Shown: positions 1-5,938, counted from the stretch's first letter. The stretch: 6,494 nt of DNA from an uncultured Alphaproteobacteria bacterium (GCA_937868035.1 CALMLK010000159.1:1-6494), one strand, 5' to 3'. Notes: generated from the letters alone by a model not told the origin. Numbers and translations are program-made.

Positions 1-225
1 GTAGAGGTCGTTCCAGCGTTCGGGCGTCATCTTCAGGCGCGAGGTGAGAAGGGTGCCGCCGCCTTTGCACTCTTCCGGGTTCTGGGCGCAGAACTTGACG
101 TAGCCGATGGGTGGCTTGGTTTTGCCATGTTCGTTAATGAAAAGGCCCGCATCAGTGGCCTGTGCCGCAAGGGGCGACATCACCGCGAAAGCCGCCGCCA
201 AGAAAAGTCCCGCCACCTTGTTCAT
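1..225 (-). CDS. Transglutaminase-like cysteine peptidase (BTLCP family), N-terminal part only
   Basis: The start is inside the window and the remainder runs off the left edge; 75 codons are visible. Residues 1-23 look like a Sec signal peptide: K3, a hydrophobic stretch from about residue 5 to 20, and a likely cleavage after AQA. Residues 38-75 match the N-terminal region of the complete BTLCP protein encoded at 469-1104: both have PP[IV]G[YF]V[KR]FCA.NP..C followed by a P[ED]RWN..Y motif, with two cysteines (C46, C53 here) at the same spacing. The catalytic Cys-His-Asp residues would lie beyond the window edge and cannot be checked. The family (BTLCP, PF06035) includes the periplasmic protease LapG, but most members have no known substrate. 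It lies downstream of its paralogue and is separated from it by a terminator, so it probably has its own promoter. The start ATG (225-223) lacks a strong Shine-Dalgarno sequence. Confidence 0.8.
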   Translation of the reverse strand, partial: MNKVAGLFLAAAFAVMSPLAAQATDAGLFINEHGKTKPPIGYVKFCAQNPEECKGGGTLLTSRLKMTPERWNDLY

Positions 226-242
226 TTACGCACACCCACGCC

Positions 243-258
243 CTTAACTCTTCGTTAA
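243..258 (-). promoter_or_regulatory. Candidate CtrA-type binding box (proximal)
   Basis: On the minus strand this reads TTAACGAAGAGTTAAG, that is TTAA, seven bases, TTAAG. The CtrA consensus known from Caulobacter and other alphaproteobacteria is TTAA-N7-TTAAC, so eight of nine defined positions match. The site is also palindromic, with CTTAAC and GTTAAG arms, and reads TTAA-N7-TTAA on both strands. It ends 18 nt before the start codon of the leftward gene. Binding is inferred from the motif only. Confidence 0.45.
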
Positions 259-293
259 GACTCTTACATCGCGCGGCGCGGCGCAACCAAAGT

Positions 294-309
294 GTTACCG
301 GTTGGTTAA
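294..309 (-). promoter_or_regulatory. Candidate CtrA-type binding box (distal)
   Basis: On the minus strand this reads TTAACCAACCGGTAAC, that is TTAA, seven bases, GTAAC, with eight of nine defined positions matching TTAA-N7-TTAAC. It lies 51 nt upstream of the proximal box in the same orientation. A weak promoter-like pair lies between the two boxes on the minus strand (TTGGTT, then TGTAAG 16 nt on). It would place this box just upstream of the -35 and the other just downstream of the -10. This arrangement is inference. Confidence 0.35.
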
Positions 310-362
310 CGGCGGGGATAAGTGATTCATATCTGTGGTGAAACGGCGGTAGCCTGTGGCCC

Positions 363-405
363 AAAAAAAGGTGGAGCCGACACCGGGTGGGACGGTGCCG
401 GCTCC
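363..405 (-). terminator. Rho-independent terminator of the complete BTLCP gene
   Basis: The leftward transcript folds into a 13-bp stem: 393-405 pairs with 373-385 around a 7-nt loop, and the only non-Watson-Crick pair is one G-U. Three nucleotides after the stem comes a run of seven U (template A at 363-369). It lies about 64 nt past the stop codon of the gene at 469-1104, so it should uncouple that gene from the downstream paralogue. Confidence 0.85.
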
Positions 406-468
406 GAGAAGCCCGGCGGTTTGGGGGATGGGGGGACGCCGGCCGGGCCTATCTCTGATGCAACGGGA

Positions 469-1104
469 TCAGTGCGTGCTGTTGCTCGCGACTGCGCCCG
501 TGGCGATGGTTTTCTCTTTCACCAGGGCCACCCACTGGCGCGGGTTGGTCTGGGACTGGCGCTTGAGGAACGAATAGTGCGTGTCCTTCCAACGCATGAT
601 GTCGTTGCGGCGGTTGTCGAGGATGAACTCGCCCTTGTCGGTGACGACGGTGAGCACGGCATGGCCTTGGCTCTGTTCGTCGAGCACCACGGTGATCAGC
701 AGCGCCTCCTGGGGAAAGCCCAGGCCTTGCAGGTATTTCTTCTTGAGCAACAGGTAGTCTTCGCAATCGCCTGCATCGACCGGATAGGTCCAGCGCTCGG
801 CTTCGCCGTAAAGCTCCATGTCACTCACGGGCGTGATCTTGCCGTTCACGTAGGTATTGACCTGGTAGAGAAGGTTCCAGCGGTCGGGATCCATGGCAAT
901 GCGCTTGGCGCGGCTGTTGCGGTCCTTGCAGTCCTTCGGGTTCTCGGCGCAGAAGCGCACGAAGCCGACAGGCGGACGGGCCGCGCCGAACTCGGCTGCG
1001 AAGGCAGGAGAAGATTCGGAAGGCGTATTGAGTGCGATGGCCTGCGGCGGCATCGCCATTGCCCCGAGAAGAAGGGCAGCCCCCACTGCACTTGACCTCA
1101 CCAT
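469..1104 (-). CDS. Transglutaminase-like cysteine peptidase, BTLCP family, secreted
   Basis: This encodes a 211-aa exported protein. Residues 1-24 form a signal peptide: R3, a hydrophobic core LLLGAMAM, and cleavage probably after AIA. The BTLCP/LapG-type catalytic triad is visible as C114 in GDCEDY, H148 in GHAVLTV and D163 in FILDNR. A cysteine pair (C52, C59) precedes the catalytic domain, is shared with the neighbouring paralogue and could form a disulfide. The family (PF06035, formerly DUF920) adopts a papain/transglutaminase-like fold. LapG, the best-known member, clips a surface adhesin in the periplasm. No LapD- or adhesin-like gene is visible here, so the substrate is unknown. I chose the ATG at 1104 because it directly begins the signal peptide and has a GGGGCG stretch a few bases upstream. 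The frame stays open 32 codons further upstream, but that extension is not signal-peptide-like. The gene ends in a strong terminator. Confidence 0.88.
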   Translation of the reverse strand: MVRSSAVGAALLLGAMAMPPQAIALNTPSESSPAFAAEFGAARPPVGFVRFCAENPKDCKDRNSRAKRIAMDPDRWNLLYQVNTYVNGKITPVSDMELYGEAERWTYPVDAGDCEDYLLLKKKYLQGLGFPQEALLITVVLDEQSQGHAVLTVVTDKGEFILDNRRNDIMRWKDTHYSFLKRQSQTNPRQWVALVKEKTIATGAVASNSTH

Positions 1105-1246
1105 TTGAAACGCCCCATTCGTTGTTCGTTGGAGCCAACATAGCGCTGCCACATTGCAGCCACGTTCAGGCGGGCGTGCCAAGTTGATGTAAATGCTCAT
1201 GAATCCGGCTGTGATTTGTTAACCACGCCAGTTCCGGAGGTGCCCT

Positions 1247-1275
1247 TTGCAAGGAAAAACGCAAAGTCGTGCAAT
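1247..1275 (+). promoter_or_regulatory. Weak promoter-like pair upstream of tRNA-Leu
   Basis: TTGCAA (1247-1252) and TGCAAT (1270-1275) are separated by 17 nt, pointing toward the tRNA 73 nt away. A second possible pair is TTGCGC near 1295 with TTAATC near 1314. Neither is close to consensus. The rest of the 1105-1347 intergenic region holds no other gene I can support. It must contain the leftward promoter of the BTLCP gene, which I could not place. Confidence 0.2.
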
Positions 1276-1347
1276 GTTGCGGCGCGGGGGTTGCGCTTCT
1301 GGCAATCGCCTGTTAATCACCCGCCCGCTTCGTGAGGTTTCGCGAAT

Positions 1348-1432
1348 GCGGTCGTGGCGGAATTGGTAGACGCACTACCTTGAGGTGGTAGCGGGGAGAC
1401 CCGTGAAGGTTCGAGTCCTTTCGACCGCACCA
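1348..1432 (+). tRNA. tRNA-Leu, anticodon GAG
   Basis: This is an 85-nt class II tRNA. The acceptor stem GCGGTCG (1348-1354) pairs fully with CGACCGC (1422-1428), followed by discriminator A and an encoded CCA (1430-1432). The anticodon stem CTACC/GGTAG (1375-1379, 1387-1391) holds the loop TTGAGGT with anticodon GAG at 1382-1384, which reads CUC and CUU leucine codons. The long variable arm (CGGGGAGACCCGT region) and discriminator A are as expected for leucine. The T arm has the usual GGTTCGAGTCC. No integrase gene or duplicated tRNA end is visible nearby. Confidence 0.97.
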
Positions 1433-1471
1433 TCCTGATCCAATCGGATCGGCGATGGTGCAACCGGGTCA

Positions 1472-1492
1472 GCAGGTGCCAGTGGCACCTGC
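1472..1492. repeat. Perfect 9-bp inverted repeat in the tRNA trailer
   Basis: GCAGGTGCC (1472-1480) and GGCACCTGC (1484-1492) are exact reverse complements around a 3-nt spacer. A weaker hairpin precedes it (GATCC/GGATC, 1437-1450). No U-tract follows, so by itself it is not a terminator for the rightward transcript. It could protect the 3' end of the leftward methyltransferase mRNA. Confidence 0.6.
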
Positions 1493-1500
1493 GCCCAGCG

Positions 1501-1524
1501 GTGCCCGGGGCACTTTCCTCTTTT
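1501..1524 (+). terminator. Probable terminator of the tRNA-Leu transcript
   Basis: GTGCC (1501-1505) pairs with GGCAC (1509-1513) and is followed by a pyrimidine run rich in T (TTTCCTCTTTT, 1514-1524). The stem is short, but GGTGCC segments at 1475-1480 and 1500-1505 allow alternative pairings that could lengthen it. The position between the tRNA and a convergent gene fits a terminator. Confidence 0.45.
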
Positions 1525-2009
1525 CAGCTTTTCTGTCCAAACCAGCGGCGCGTGCGCTGCCGGTAGGTTTTCCAGTCATTGCCGAACTTCAGCGAGAGAT
1601 GCTGTTCCTCCCGCTCCACCGCCAGTTTCTTCGTGGCGAGGAGGGCGACAGGGGCGGCGAGGACAAGGGCCCAGATACCCGAGAGCAGGCCTGCACCTGC
1701 CACCAGCATGAAATTGCCGAGGTAAATGGGATTGCGGCTCCAGGCGAAGATGCCGGTGGTGATCAGCCGGTCGGCGCCCTTGTTGGGCAGGATGGTGGTG
1801 TGGTGCCGGCGGAAGGCCAGCACCGCCAGCACGTCAATCAGGATGGCGCCTGCGATCAGGGCCACGCCAGCGACCTGCAGGACCGCTCCCGCCGTTCCGC
1901 CGGGGAAATTCACGGGCGACGAGAGGTGCAGGAGCAGCGCCAGGACTGCCGCGCCCACAAAGAGCAGGGGTGGCCAGGGAACGCTGTTGGGGCGGGATTC
2001 GTAATCCAT
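1524..2009 (-). CDS. Small integral membrane methyltransferase, isoprenylcysteine/phospholipid methyltransferase type
   Basis: This encodes a 161-aa membrane protein. Hydrophobic segments lie at about residues 13-30, 39-64 and 97-127. The C-terminal half carries the signature of SAM-dependent membrane methyltransferases of the ICMT/PEMT group: G(I)[12 protein letters not shown] at 86-100, which corresponds to the RHPxYxG motif, then ..[19 protein letters not shown] at 132-156, where the conserved glutamates and the FG..W..Y motif sit. Bacterial members are usually annotated only as isoprenylcysteine carboxyl methyltransferase family; the true acceptor (lipid, isoprenoid or other) cannot be told from sequence. 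An in-frame stop lies two codons upstream of ATG 2009 and no good start follows, so this start is nearly forced. An AGGA lies only one base before the ATG, too close for a normal Shine-Dalgarno, so initiation may be leaderless. It is divergent from rpoZ across 75 nt. Confidence 0.8.
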   Translation of the reverse strand: MDYESRPNSVPWPPLLFVGAAVLALLLHLSSPVNFPGGTAGAVLQVAGVALIAGAILIDVLAVLAFRRHHTTILPNKGADRLITTGIFAWSRNPIYLGNFMLVAGAGLLSGIWALVLAAPVALLATKKLAVEREEQHLSLKFGNDWKTYRQRTRRWFGQKS

Positions 2010-2018
2010 GTCCTATAC

Positions 2019-2047
2019 TTGCATTTGCGGGCCGAAGTGGCTAGAAG
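2019..2047 (+). promoter_or_regulatory. Candidate promoter of rpoZ
   Basis: TTGCAT (2019-2024) and TAGAAG (2042-2047) are spaced by exactly 17 nt in the short divergent region, which would give a leader of about 30 nt before the rpoZ ATG. The -10 is a weak match. It would serve rpoZ and, through read-through, the genes after it. Confidence 0.35.
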
Positions 2048-2084
2048 CCCGGCAATTCCCATTCATCCAAGGAGTCCACGCTTC

Positions 2085-2498
2085 ATGGCGCGCGTCACCA
2101 TCGAAGACTGCATTGACAAGTTGCCGAACCGCTTTGAGCTGGTTCTTCTCGCCGCCCACCGCGCCCGTCTCGTGTCGCAGGGTTCACCGCTGACGGTGGA
2201 TCGTGACCGCGACAAGGATCCGGTGGTGGCGCTGCGCGAAATCGCGGCCGAGACCATCAACAAGGACGACCTCCGCGAGGAATACATCCACGCCATGCAG
2301 AAGCATGTGGAAGTGGACGAGCCCGAAGAGACGGAAGTGCCGCTCATCGCCCAGTCGGGCGACATGTCAGTTGTCGACGACCAGGGCCAGAGCCAGGATA
2401 CGGCCGAGTTCGAGCAGATGACCGAAGAAGAACTTCTGCGCGGCCTCGAAGGCCTTCCGCCCGCCGAAAGCCCGGGCAGCCAGCGCAACGGCTACTGA
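2085..2498 (+). CDS. rpoZ: DNA-directed RNA polymerase omega subunit
   Basis: This encodes a 137-aa omega subunit, which helps fold and assemble the beta' subunit into RNA polymerase. In E. coli omega also forms part of one (p)ppGpp binding site. The N-terminal part is diagnostic: [20 protein letters not shown], then LAAHRAR, and near residue 45 [11 protein letters not shown]. Residues from about 75 to the end form an acidic, probably flexible tail longer than in the 91-aa E. coli protein, as is usual in alphaproteobacteria. An AAGGAG Shine-Dalgarno (2069-2074) sits 10 nt before ATG 2085. The reading frame is open far upstream, to about 1455, but that part is antisense to the methyltransferase gene and is not omega-like. 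A terminator follows 29 nt after the stop, then rsh. The rpoZ-rsh neighbourhood is like rpoZ-spoT in E. coli and links the polymerase subunit to the alarmone enzyme. Confidence 0.96.
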   Translation: MARVTIEDCIDKLPNRFELVLLAAHRARLVSQGSPLTVDRDRDKDPVVALREIAAETINKDDLREEYIHAMQKHVEVDEPEETEVPLIAQSGDMSVVDDQGQSQDTAEFEQMTEEELLRGLEGLPPAESPGSQRNGY

Positions 2499-2527
2499 TC
2501 ACGTCGCCGCAGTGCGATAAATTGACG

Positions 2528-2558
2528 AGGCCGGGGCTGGACCCCGGCCTTTGTTTTT
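2528..2558 (+). terminator. Intrinsic terminator or attenuator between rpoZ and rsh
   Basis: A perfect 9-bp stem, AGGCCGGGG (2528-2536) with CCCCGGCCT (2542-2550), closes a 5-nt loop and is followed at once by TTGTTTTT (2551-2558). This is a textbook rho-independent structure ending rpoZ transcripts. It ends only 16 nt before the rsh ATG, leaving no room for a promoter between the two. It therefore either limits read-through into rsh or lies inside the rsh leader. Confidence 0.88.
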
Positions 2559-2560
2559 GT

Positions 2561-2578
2561 ATGGTCACATCATCATGA
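2561..2578 (+). other. Five-codon upstream ORF overlapping the rsh start
   Basis: ATG at 2561 opens a frame encoding MVTSS and stops at TGA 2576-2578. That stop overlaps the first rsh ATG (2575-2577) and touches the second (2578). No Shine-Dalgarno precedes it. In-frame overlap of this kind can couple translation, but the short frame may well be chance. Confidence 0.2.
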
Positions 2579-4749
2579 TGCGCCAATACGAGTTGGTCGA
2601 GCGGGTAACGCGCTACGATCCCGATGCGAACGAGGACCTGCTCAATCGCGCCTACGTCTATGCCATGAAGGCCCACGGCAACCAGAAACGCGAATCGGGC
2701 GAGGCCTATTTCAATCATCCCCTCGAAGTCGCGGCCATCCTCGCCGACATGAAACTCGACGATGCCACCATCGCGGCGGCGCTTTTGCACGATACGGTCG
2801 AGGACACGGGCGCCACGACGGAAGAAATCGGCGAGAAATTCGGCCCCGAGATCGCAGCCCTCGTGGATGGGCTCACCAAGATCAAGCAGCTGGACCGCGT
2901 GACGCGCGAGGCCACACAGGCGGAGAACCTGCGCAAGCTGCTGCTCGCCATGTCGCGCGACGTGCGGGTGCTGCTCGTCAAGCTCGCCGACCGCCTGCAC
3001 AATCTCCGCACGCTCGAGCATGTGAAGCCCGAGAAGCGCACGCGCATCGCCCAGGAAACCATGGATATCTACGCCCCGCTGGCGGGCCGCATGGGCATGC
3101 AGTTGGTGCGCGACGAGATGGAGGACATCTGCTTCCGCATCCTCAATCCGGAAGCGAACCAGACGATCTGCGACCGTCTCGACCGCCTGCACGCGGAAAG
3201 CGGCGATGTCATCCGCGAGATCGAGCGGGTGCTGATGAAGCTGTTCGAGGACCGGGGCCTGAAGGCGCAGGTGTTCGGGCGCGAGAAGCGGCCGTATTCG
3301 ATCTGGCGCAAGATGGAGCGCAAGAACCTCTCGCTGGACCAATTGTCGGACATCTTCGGCTTCCGCGTGATCGTCGATACGCTGGATGATTGCTACAAGG
3401 CGCTGGGCATGGTGCACCGGGCCTGGCGCGCCGTGCCGGGGCGCTTCAAGGACTACATTTCGACGCCCAAGCAGAACGACTACCGTTCGCTGCACACGAC
3501 CGTTGTCGGTCCTCATCACATGCGCGTGGAAATGCAGATCCGCACCCGCATCATGCACGAGATCGCCGAACGCGGCGTTGCCGCCCATGCGCTCTACAAG
3601 GACACCGCCGAAGTGAAGGTGGCCGAAACGGGTGCGCGCGAAGGTGCCGCCGAATCGAATGCCTATCGCTGGCTCCGTCACCTGATGGAAGTTTTGCAGG
3701 AAGGCGACAGCCCCAAGGAATTTCTGGAGCACACGCGCCTCGAACTGTTCCATGACCAGGTGTTCTGCTTCACGCCGAAGGGACAGCTCATCGCCCTGCC
3801 GCGCGGCGCCACGCCCATTGACTTTGCCTATGCGCTGCACACCTCGATTGGCGACAGTTGCGTGGGTTGCCGCATCAACGGCCGCCATGCGCCGCTGGTG
3901 ACGACGCTGGCCAATGGCGACGAGGTGGAAATCATCCGCTCGGATGCGCAGGTGCCGCCGCCCGCATGGGAAGCCATCGCCAAGACGGGCAAGGCGAAGG
4001 CCGCCATCCGCCGCGCCACGCGGGCAGCCATCCGCAAGCAGTTTGCCGGGCTTGGCCGCGAAATCGTGACGAAGCTGCTGGAGCGTCACAAGGTTACCTT
4101 CACCGACAAGCAGCTCGCCGCCGCCGTGCCGCGCCTCGGCCACAAGAACCTCGATGATGCGCTGGCCGCCGTCGGCAAGGGTGATCTTTCCGGCACCGAC
4201 GTGCTGAAGGCGCTGGGCATCGCTGTCGATGACGGGGACATCAAGGAAGCGCGGCGCAGGCTGGCGCAAAAGAAGACCGACAAGGGCGGTGCGTCGGCCA
4301 TTCCGGTGCGTGGCGCCAGTGCCGGCACGGTGCTCAAGTTCCATCCGGTAACGGGGGCCGTGCCGGGTGAACGCATCGTCGGCATCGTGACGCCGGGCGA
4401 GGGCATCACCATCTATCCGATCTTCGCGCAGGCGCTGGAACAGTTCGACAGCCAGCCCGAACGCTGGGTGGACCTTGCCTGGGGTGTGGCCGAAGAGGGC
4501 CAGCGCTTCCCGGCGCGCATCCACCTCAACCTCATCAACGAGGTGGGCGCGCTGGCGCAGGTGACGCAGGTGATCGGTGAGCAGGGCGGCAATATCGACG
4601 AACTGCAACTGCTCAAGCGCCAGGGCGTGTCGGATTTCTTCGACCTCACCATTCTTGTGGAAGTCTTCGACAACCGGCATTTGAACGACATCATGAATGG
4701 CCTAAAAGCCAAGCCGAGCGTCACCCAGGTGGTGCGTGTCACGGGGTAG
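2575..4749 (+). CDS. rsh: Bifunctional (p)ppGpp synthetase/hydrolase, RelA/SpoT homologue (Rsh)
   Basis: This 724-aa enzyme makes and degrades (p)ppGpp, the stringent-response alarmone. The hydrolase HD domain (about 20-190) keeps the metal and active-site residues: R39, H48, H72-D73, E76-D77, D139 and N143. The synthetase domain (about 230-345) has R236, K238, K246, D259 in LSDIFGFR, Y303 in YRSLHT and E319 in VEMQIRT. The RFKD motif at 290-293 is the basic RxKD type typical of bifunctional enzymes rather than the ExDD type of synthetase-only RelA. A TGS domain follows (about 395-457), then a helical part, and an ACT domain closes the protein (about 645-723). The cysteine motif of many long RSHs is absent from the region before ACT (about 594-621, [14 protein letters not shown]). 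I chose ATG 2575 because alphaproteobacterial Rsh proteins start [14 protein letters not shown] 2578 is the alternative. No clear Shine-Dalgarno is present. The pyrE start follows 4 nt after the stop. Confidence 0.96.
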   Translation: MMRQYELVERVTRYDPDANEDLLNRAYVYAMKAHGNQKRESGEAYFNHPLEVAAILADMKLDDATIAAALLHDTVEDTGATTEEIGEKFGPEIAALVDGLTKIKQLDRVTREATQAENLRKLLLAMSRDVRVLLVKLADRLHNLRTLEHVKPEKRTRIAQETMDIYAPLAGRMGMQLVRDEMEDICFRILNPEANQTICDRLDRLHAESGDVIREIERVLMKLFEDRGLKAQVFGREKRPYSIWRKMERKNLSLDQLSDIFGFRVIVDTLDDCYKALGMVHRAWRAVPGRFKDYISTPKQNDYRSLHTTVVGPHHMRVEMQIRTRIMHEIAERGVAAHALYKDTAEVKVAETGAREGAAESNAYRWLRHLMEVLQEGDSPKEFLEHTRLELFHDQVFCFTPKGQLIALPRGATPIDFAYALHTSIGDSCVGCRINGRHAPLVTTLANGDEVEIIRSDAQVPPPAWEAIAKTGKAKAAIRRATRAAIRKQFAGLGREIVTKLLERHKVTFTDKQLAAAVPRLGHKNLDDALAAVGKGDLSGTDVLKALGIAVDDGDIKEARRRLAQKKTDKGGASAIPVRGASAGTVLKFHPVTGAVPGERIVGIVTPGEGITIYPIFAQALEQFDSQPERWVDLAWGVAEEGQRFPARIHLNLINEVGALAQVTQVIGEQGGNIDELQLLKRQGVSDFFDLTILVEVFDNRHLNDIMNGLKAKPSVTQVVRVTG

Positions 4750-4753
4750 CGCG

Positions 4754-5344
4754 ATGCTTTCACACGACGATGTATTGAACGAATTCCGCGCGGCGGGTGC
4801 GCTGCTGGAGGGGCATTTCATCTTGTCCTCGGGCTTGCGCAGTCCGCGCTACCTGCAATGCGCGCGCGTGCTGATGGACCCCGCGCGGGCGGCGCGGCTG
4901 TGTGCGGCGCTGGCGGCGAAGGTGAAAGCGGGCGGCATCACCGGCATCGACATCGTCGCCTCGCCGGCCATGGGCGGTGTGGTCGTGGGCTACGAGATGG
5001 CGCGGCAACTGGGCGTCCCGTCGATCTTCTACGAGCGCGTCGACGGCAAGCTGGCGCTGCGGCGCGGCTTTGAAATTCCGGCGGGCGCGCGGGTGCTGAT
5101 GGTGGAAGACATCGTCACCACCGGATTGTCGTCACGCGAATGCATCGCGGGCATCGCGGCGGATGGCGGCAACACCGTCGCCGCCGCCTGCCTCATCGAC
5201 CGCTCCGGCGGCAAGGCCGACGTGGGCGTGCCGCTTTTCGCCCTCACCCAACTCGACGTCCCCACTTACGCCGCCGACGCATTGCCGCCAGAGCTGGCCG
5301 CCATCCCCGCGATCAAGCCGGGCAGCCGGGGGCTGGCGAAGTGA
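4754..5344 (+). CDS. pyrE: Orotate phosphoribosyltransferase
   Basis: This 196-aa cytosolic enzyme joins orotate and PRPP to form orotidine 5'-phosphate, the fifth step of de novo UMP synthesis. The N-terminal part has [16 protein letters not shown] (20-35), typical of PyrE. The catalytic loop region FYERVDGK...RRGFEI (92-108) and the PRPP-binding motif [11 protein letters not shown] (114-124) are intact. Length is normal for the shorter PyrE class. ATG 4754 lies 4 nt after the rsh stop, with GGGG (4743-4746) inside the rsh end acting as Shine-Dalgarno. An upstream GTG in frame (4736) would overlap rsh and is less likely. The tight spacing to rsh and to acpS (4 nt) indicates one operon and probable translational coupling. 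Nucleotide synthesis beside the alarmone enzyme makes sense for joint growth control, but that link is inferred. Confidence 0.95.
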   Translation: MLSHDDVLNEFRAAGALLEGHFILSSGLRSPRYLQCARVLMDPARAARLCAALAAKVKAGGITGIDIVASPAMGGVVVGYEMARQLGVPSIFYERVDGKLALRRGFEIPAGARVLMVEDIVTTGLSSRECIAGIAADGGNTVAAACLIDRSGGKADVGVPLFALTQLDVPTYAADALPPELAAIPAIKPGSRGLAK

Positions 5345-5348
5345 TGTC

Positions 5349-5741
5349 ATGATCATCGGCATCGGCAACGACATCATAGACATCCGGCGGATCGAAAAGA
5401 CGCTGGAGCGGCATGGGACACGGTTCACGGACCGGGTGTTCACCGACGTCGAGCGGCGGAAGTCTGACCGGCGGGCGGAGCGGGCGGCGTCCTATGCCAA
5501 GCGCTTTGCCGCGAAGGAGGCCTGTTCCAAGGCGCTCGGCACCGGATTGTCGCAAGGCGTTTACTGGCGCGACATGGGAGTGGTGAACGAGCCTTCGGGC
5601 AAGCCCACCATGCAGCTCACCGAAGGGGCAGGACGCAGGCTTGCCAAGCTCACGCCGCCGGGCATGACGGCAAAGGTTCACCTGACCATGACGGATGAAT
5701 ATCCCTACGCCCAGGCCTTCGTCATCATCGAGGCGGTCTAG
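5349..5741 (+). CDS. acpS: Holo-[acyl-carrier-protein] synthase
   Basis: This 130-aa enzyme transfers 4'-phosphopantetheine from coenzyme A to the serine of acyl carrier protein, activating it for fatty-acid synthesis. AcpS signatures are complete: [16 protein letters not shown] at the N-terminus with the Mg-binding D8, [14 protein letters not shown] at 53-66 with E57 as second metal ligand, and HLTMTDE at 111-117. Length is normal for the family, which acts as a trimer. ATG 5349 lies 4 nt after the pyrE stop. The frame is open further upstream inside pyrE, but homologues start at MIIGIG. No strong Shine-Dalgarno is seen, so initiation may depend on coupling to pyrE translation. A tiny ATG-TCA-TGA frame bridges the pyrE stop and this start. 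The gene ends the tightly packed rsh-pyrE-acpS block; a weak GC hairpin follows it. Confidence 0.95.
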   Translation: MIIGIGNDIIDIRRIEKTLERHGTRFTDRVFTDVERRKSDRRAERAASYAKRFAAKEACSKALGTGLSQGVYWRDMGVVNEPSGKPTMQLTEGAGRRLAKLTPPGMTAKVHLTMTDEYPYAQAFVIIEAV

Positions 5742-5761
5742 CAGCCTCGCGCGGCGGTTCG

Positions 5762-5781
5762 CCCCCTGCGTGCGCTGGGGG
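5762..5781 (+). terminator. Weak hairpin downstream of acpS
   Basis: CCCCC (5762-5766) can pair with GGGGG (5777-5781), with an inner GC/GC pairing across a T-T mismatch and a short loop. What follows (TTACGGTCCTTCCT) is pyrimidine-rich but has no real U-tract, so intrinsic termination is doubtful. It may mark the 3' end of the operon or slow read-through into lepB. Confidence 0.25.
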
Positions 5782-5813
5782 GTTACGGTCCTTCCTCAGG
5801 CCACGTTCACGAA

Positions 5814-5833
5814 CTGTTGCAGATTGGCAACAG
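5814..5833. repeat. Inverted repeat upstream of the lepB promoter
   Basis: CTGTTGC (5814-5820) and GCAACAG (5827-5833) are exact reverse complements around a 6-nt spacer (AGATTG). It lies about 25 nt upstream of the candidate lepB -35. Arms of this length suit a dimeric regulator site, or an RNA hairpin in acpS read-through mRNA. I do not recognise the motif. Confidence 0.4.
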
Positions 5834-5857
5834 CATTTCGGCTTGCTCTTGCCTCGA

Positions 5858-5887
5858 TTGCGACCCATATCGCCCCACAGCTATACT
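5858..5887 (+). promoter_or_regulatory. Candidate promoter of lepB
   Basis: TTGCGA (5858-5863) and TATACT (5882-5887) are separated by 18 nt. The -10 is a good match to TATAAT, and a start near 5894 would give a leader of about 45 nt. The leader contains a small hairpin, GCCGCG/CGCGGC (5912-5917, 5922-5927), 11 nt before the lepB ATG. The 197-nt gap after acpS supports an own promoter for lepB. Confidence 0.5.
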
Positions 5888-5938
5888 TAACATTCCGAAT
5901 TTCTCTGGGAAGCCGCGCGTTCGCGGCCATGGATTTTG

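Noticed and set aside
322..1095. A 257-codon plus-strand frame opposite the BTLCP gene
   Set aside because: It starts before and runs through the terminator stem, has low-complexity G/A/R/V composition, and opposes a gene with intact signal peptide and catalytic triad.
1170..1190. A sigma-54-like TTGGCAC element on the minus strand upstream of the BTLCP gene
   Set aside because: The GG half is present but the GC doublet is missing at the required spacing (TG instead), so the key -12 element fails.
1205..1320. Further GTTAA half-sites near 1216 and 1312 considered as CtrA boxes
   Set aside because: No second TTAA half lies seven bases away on either strand; half-sites alone are too common.
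1348..1432. tRNA-Leu as an integration site for a mobile island
   Set aside because: No integrase, no repeated tRNA 3' end and no composition shift are visible on either side; neighbouring genes look native.
1455..2084. A 210-codon upstream extension of the rpoZ frame
   Set aside because: It is antisense to the methyltransferase gene and shows no family similarity, whereas the AAGGAG before ATG 2085 and the omega N-terminus MARVTIEDC fix the start.
2344..4680. A 778-codon open frame antisense to almost all of rsh
   Set aside because: The translation is rich in H, R, A, L and D without any recognisable domain, and it runs against an intact, strongly conserved Rsh. Long antisense frames are expected where codon third positions are G or C.
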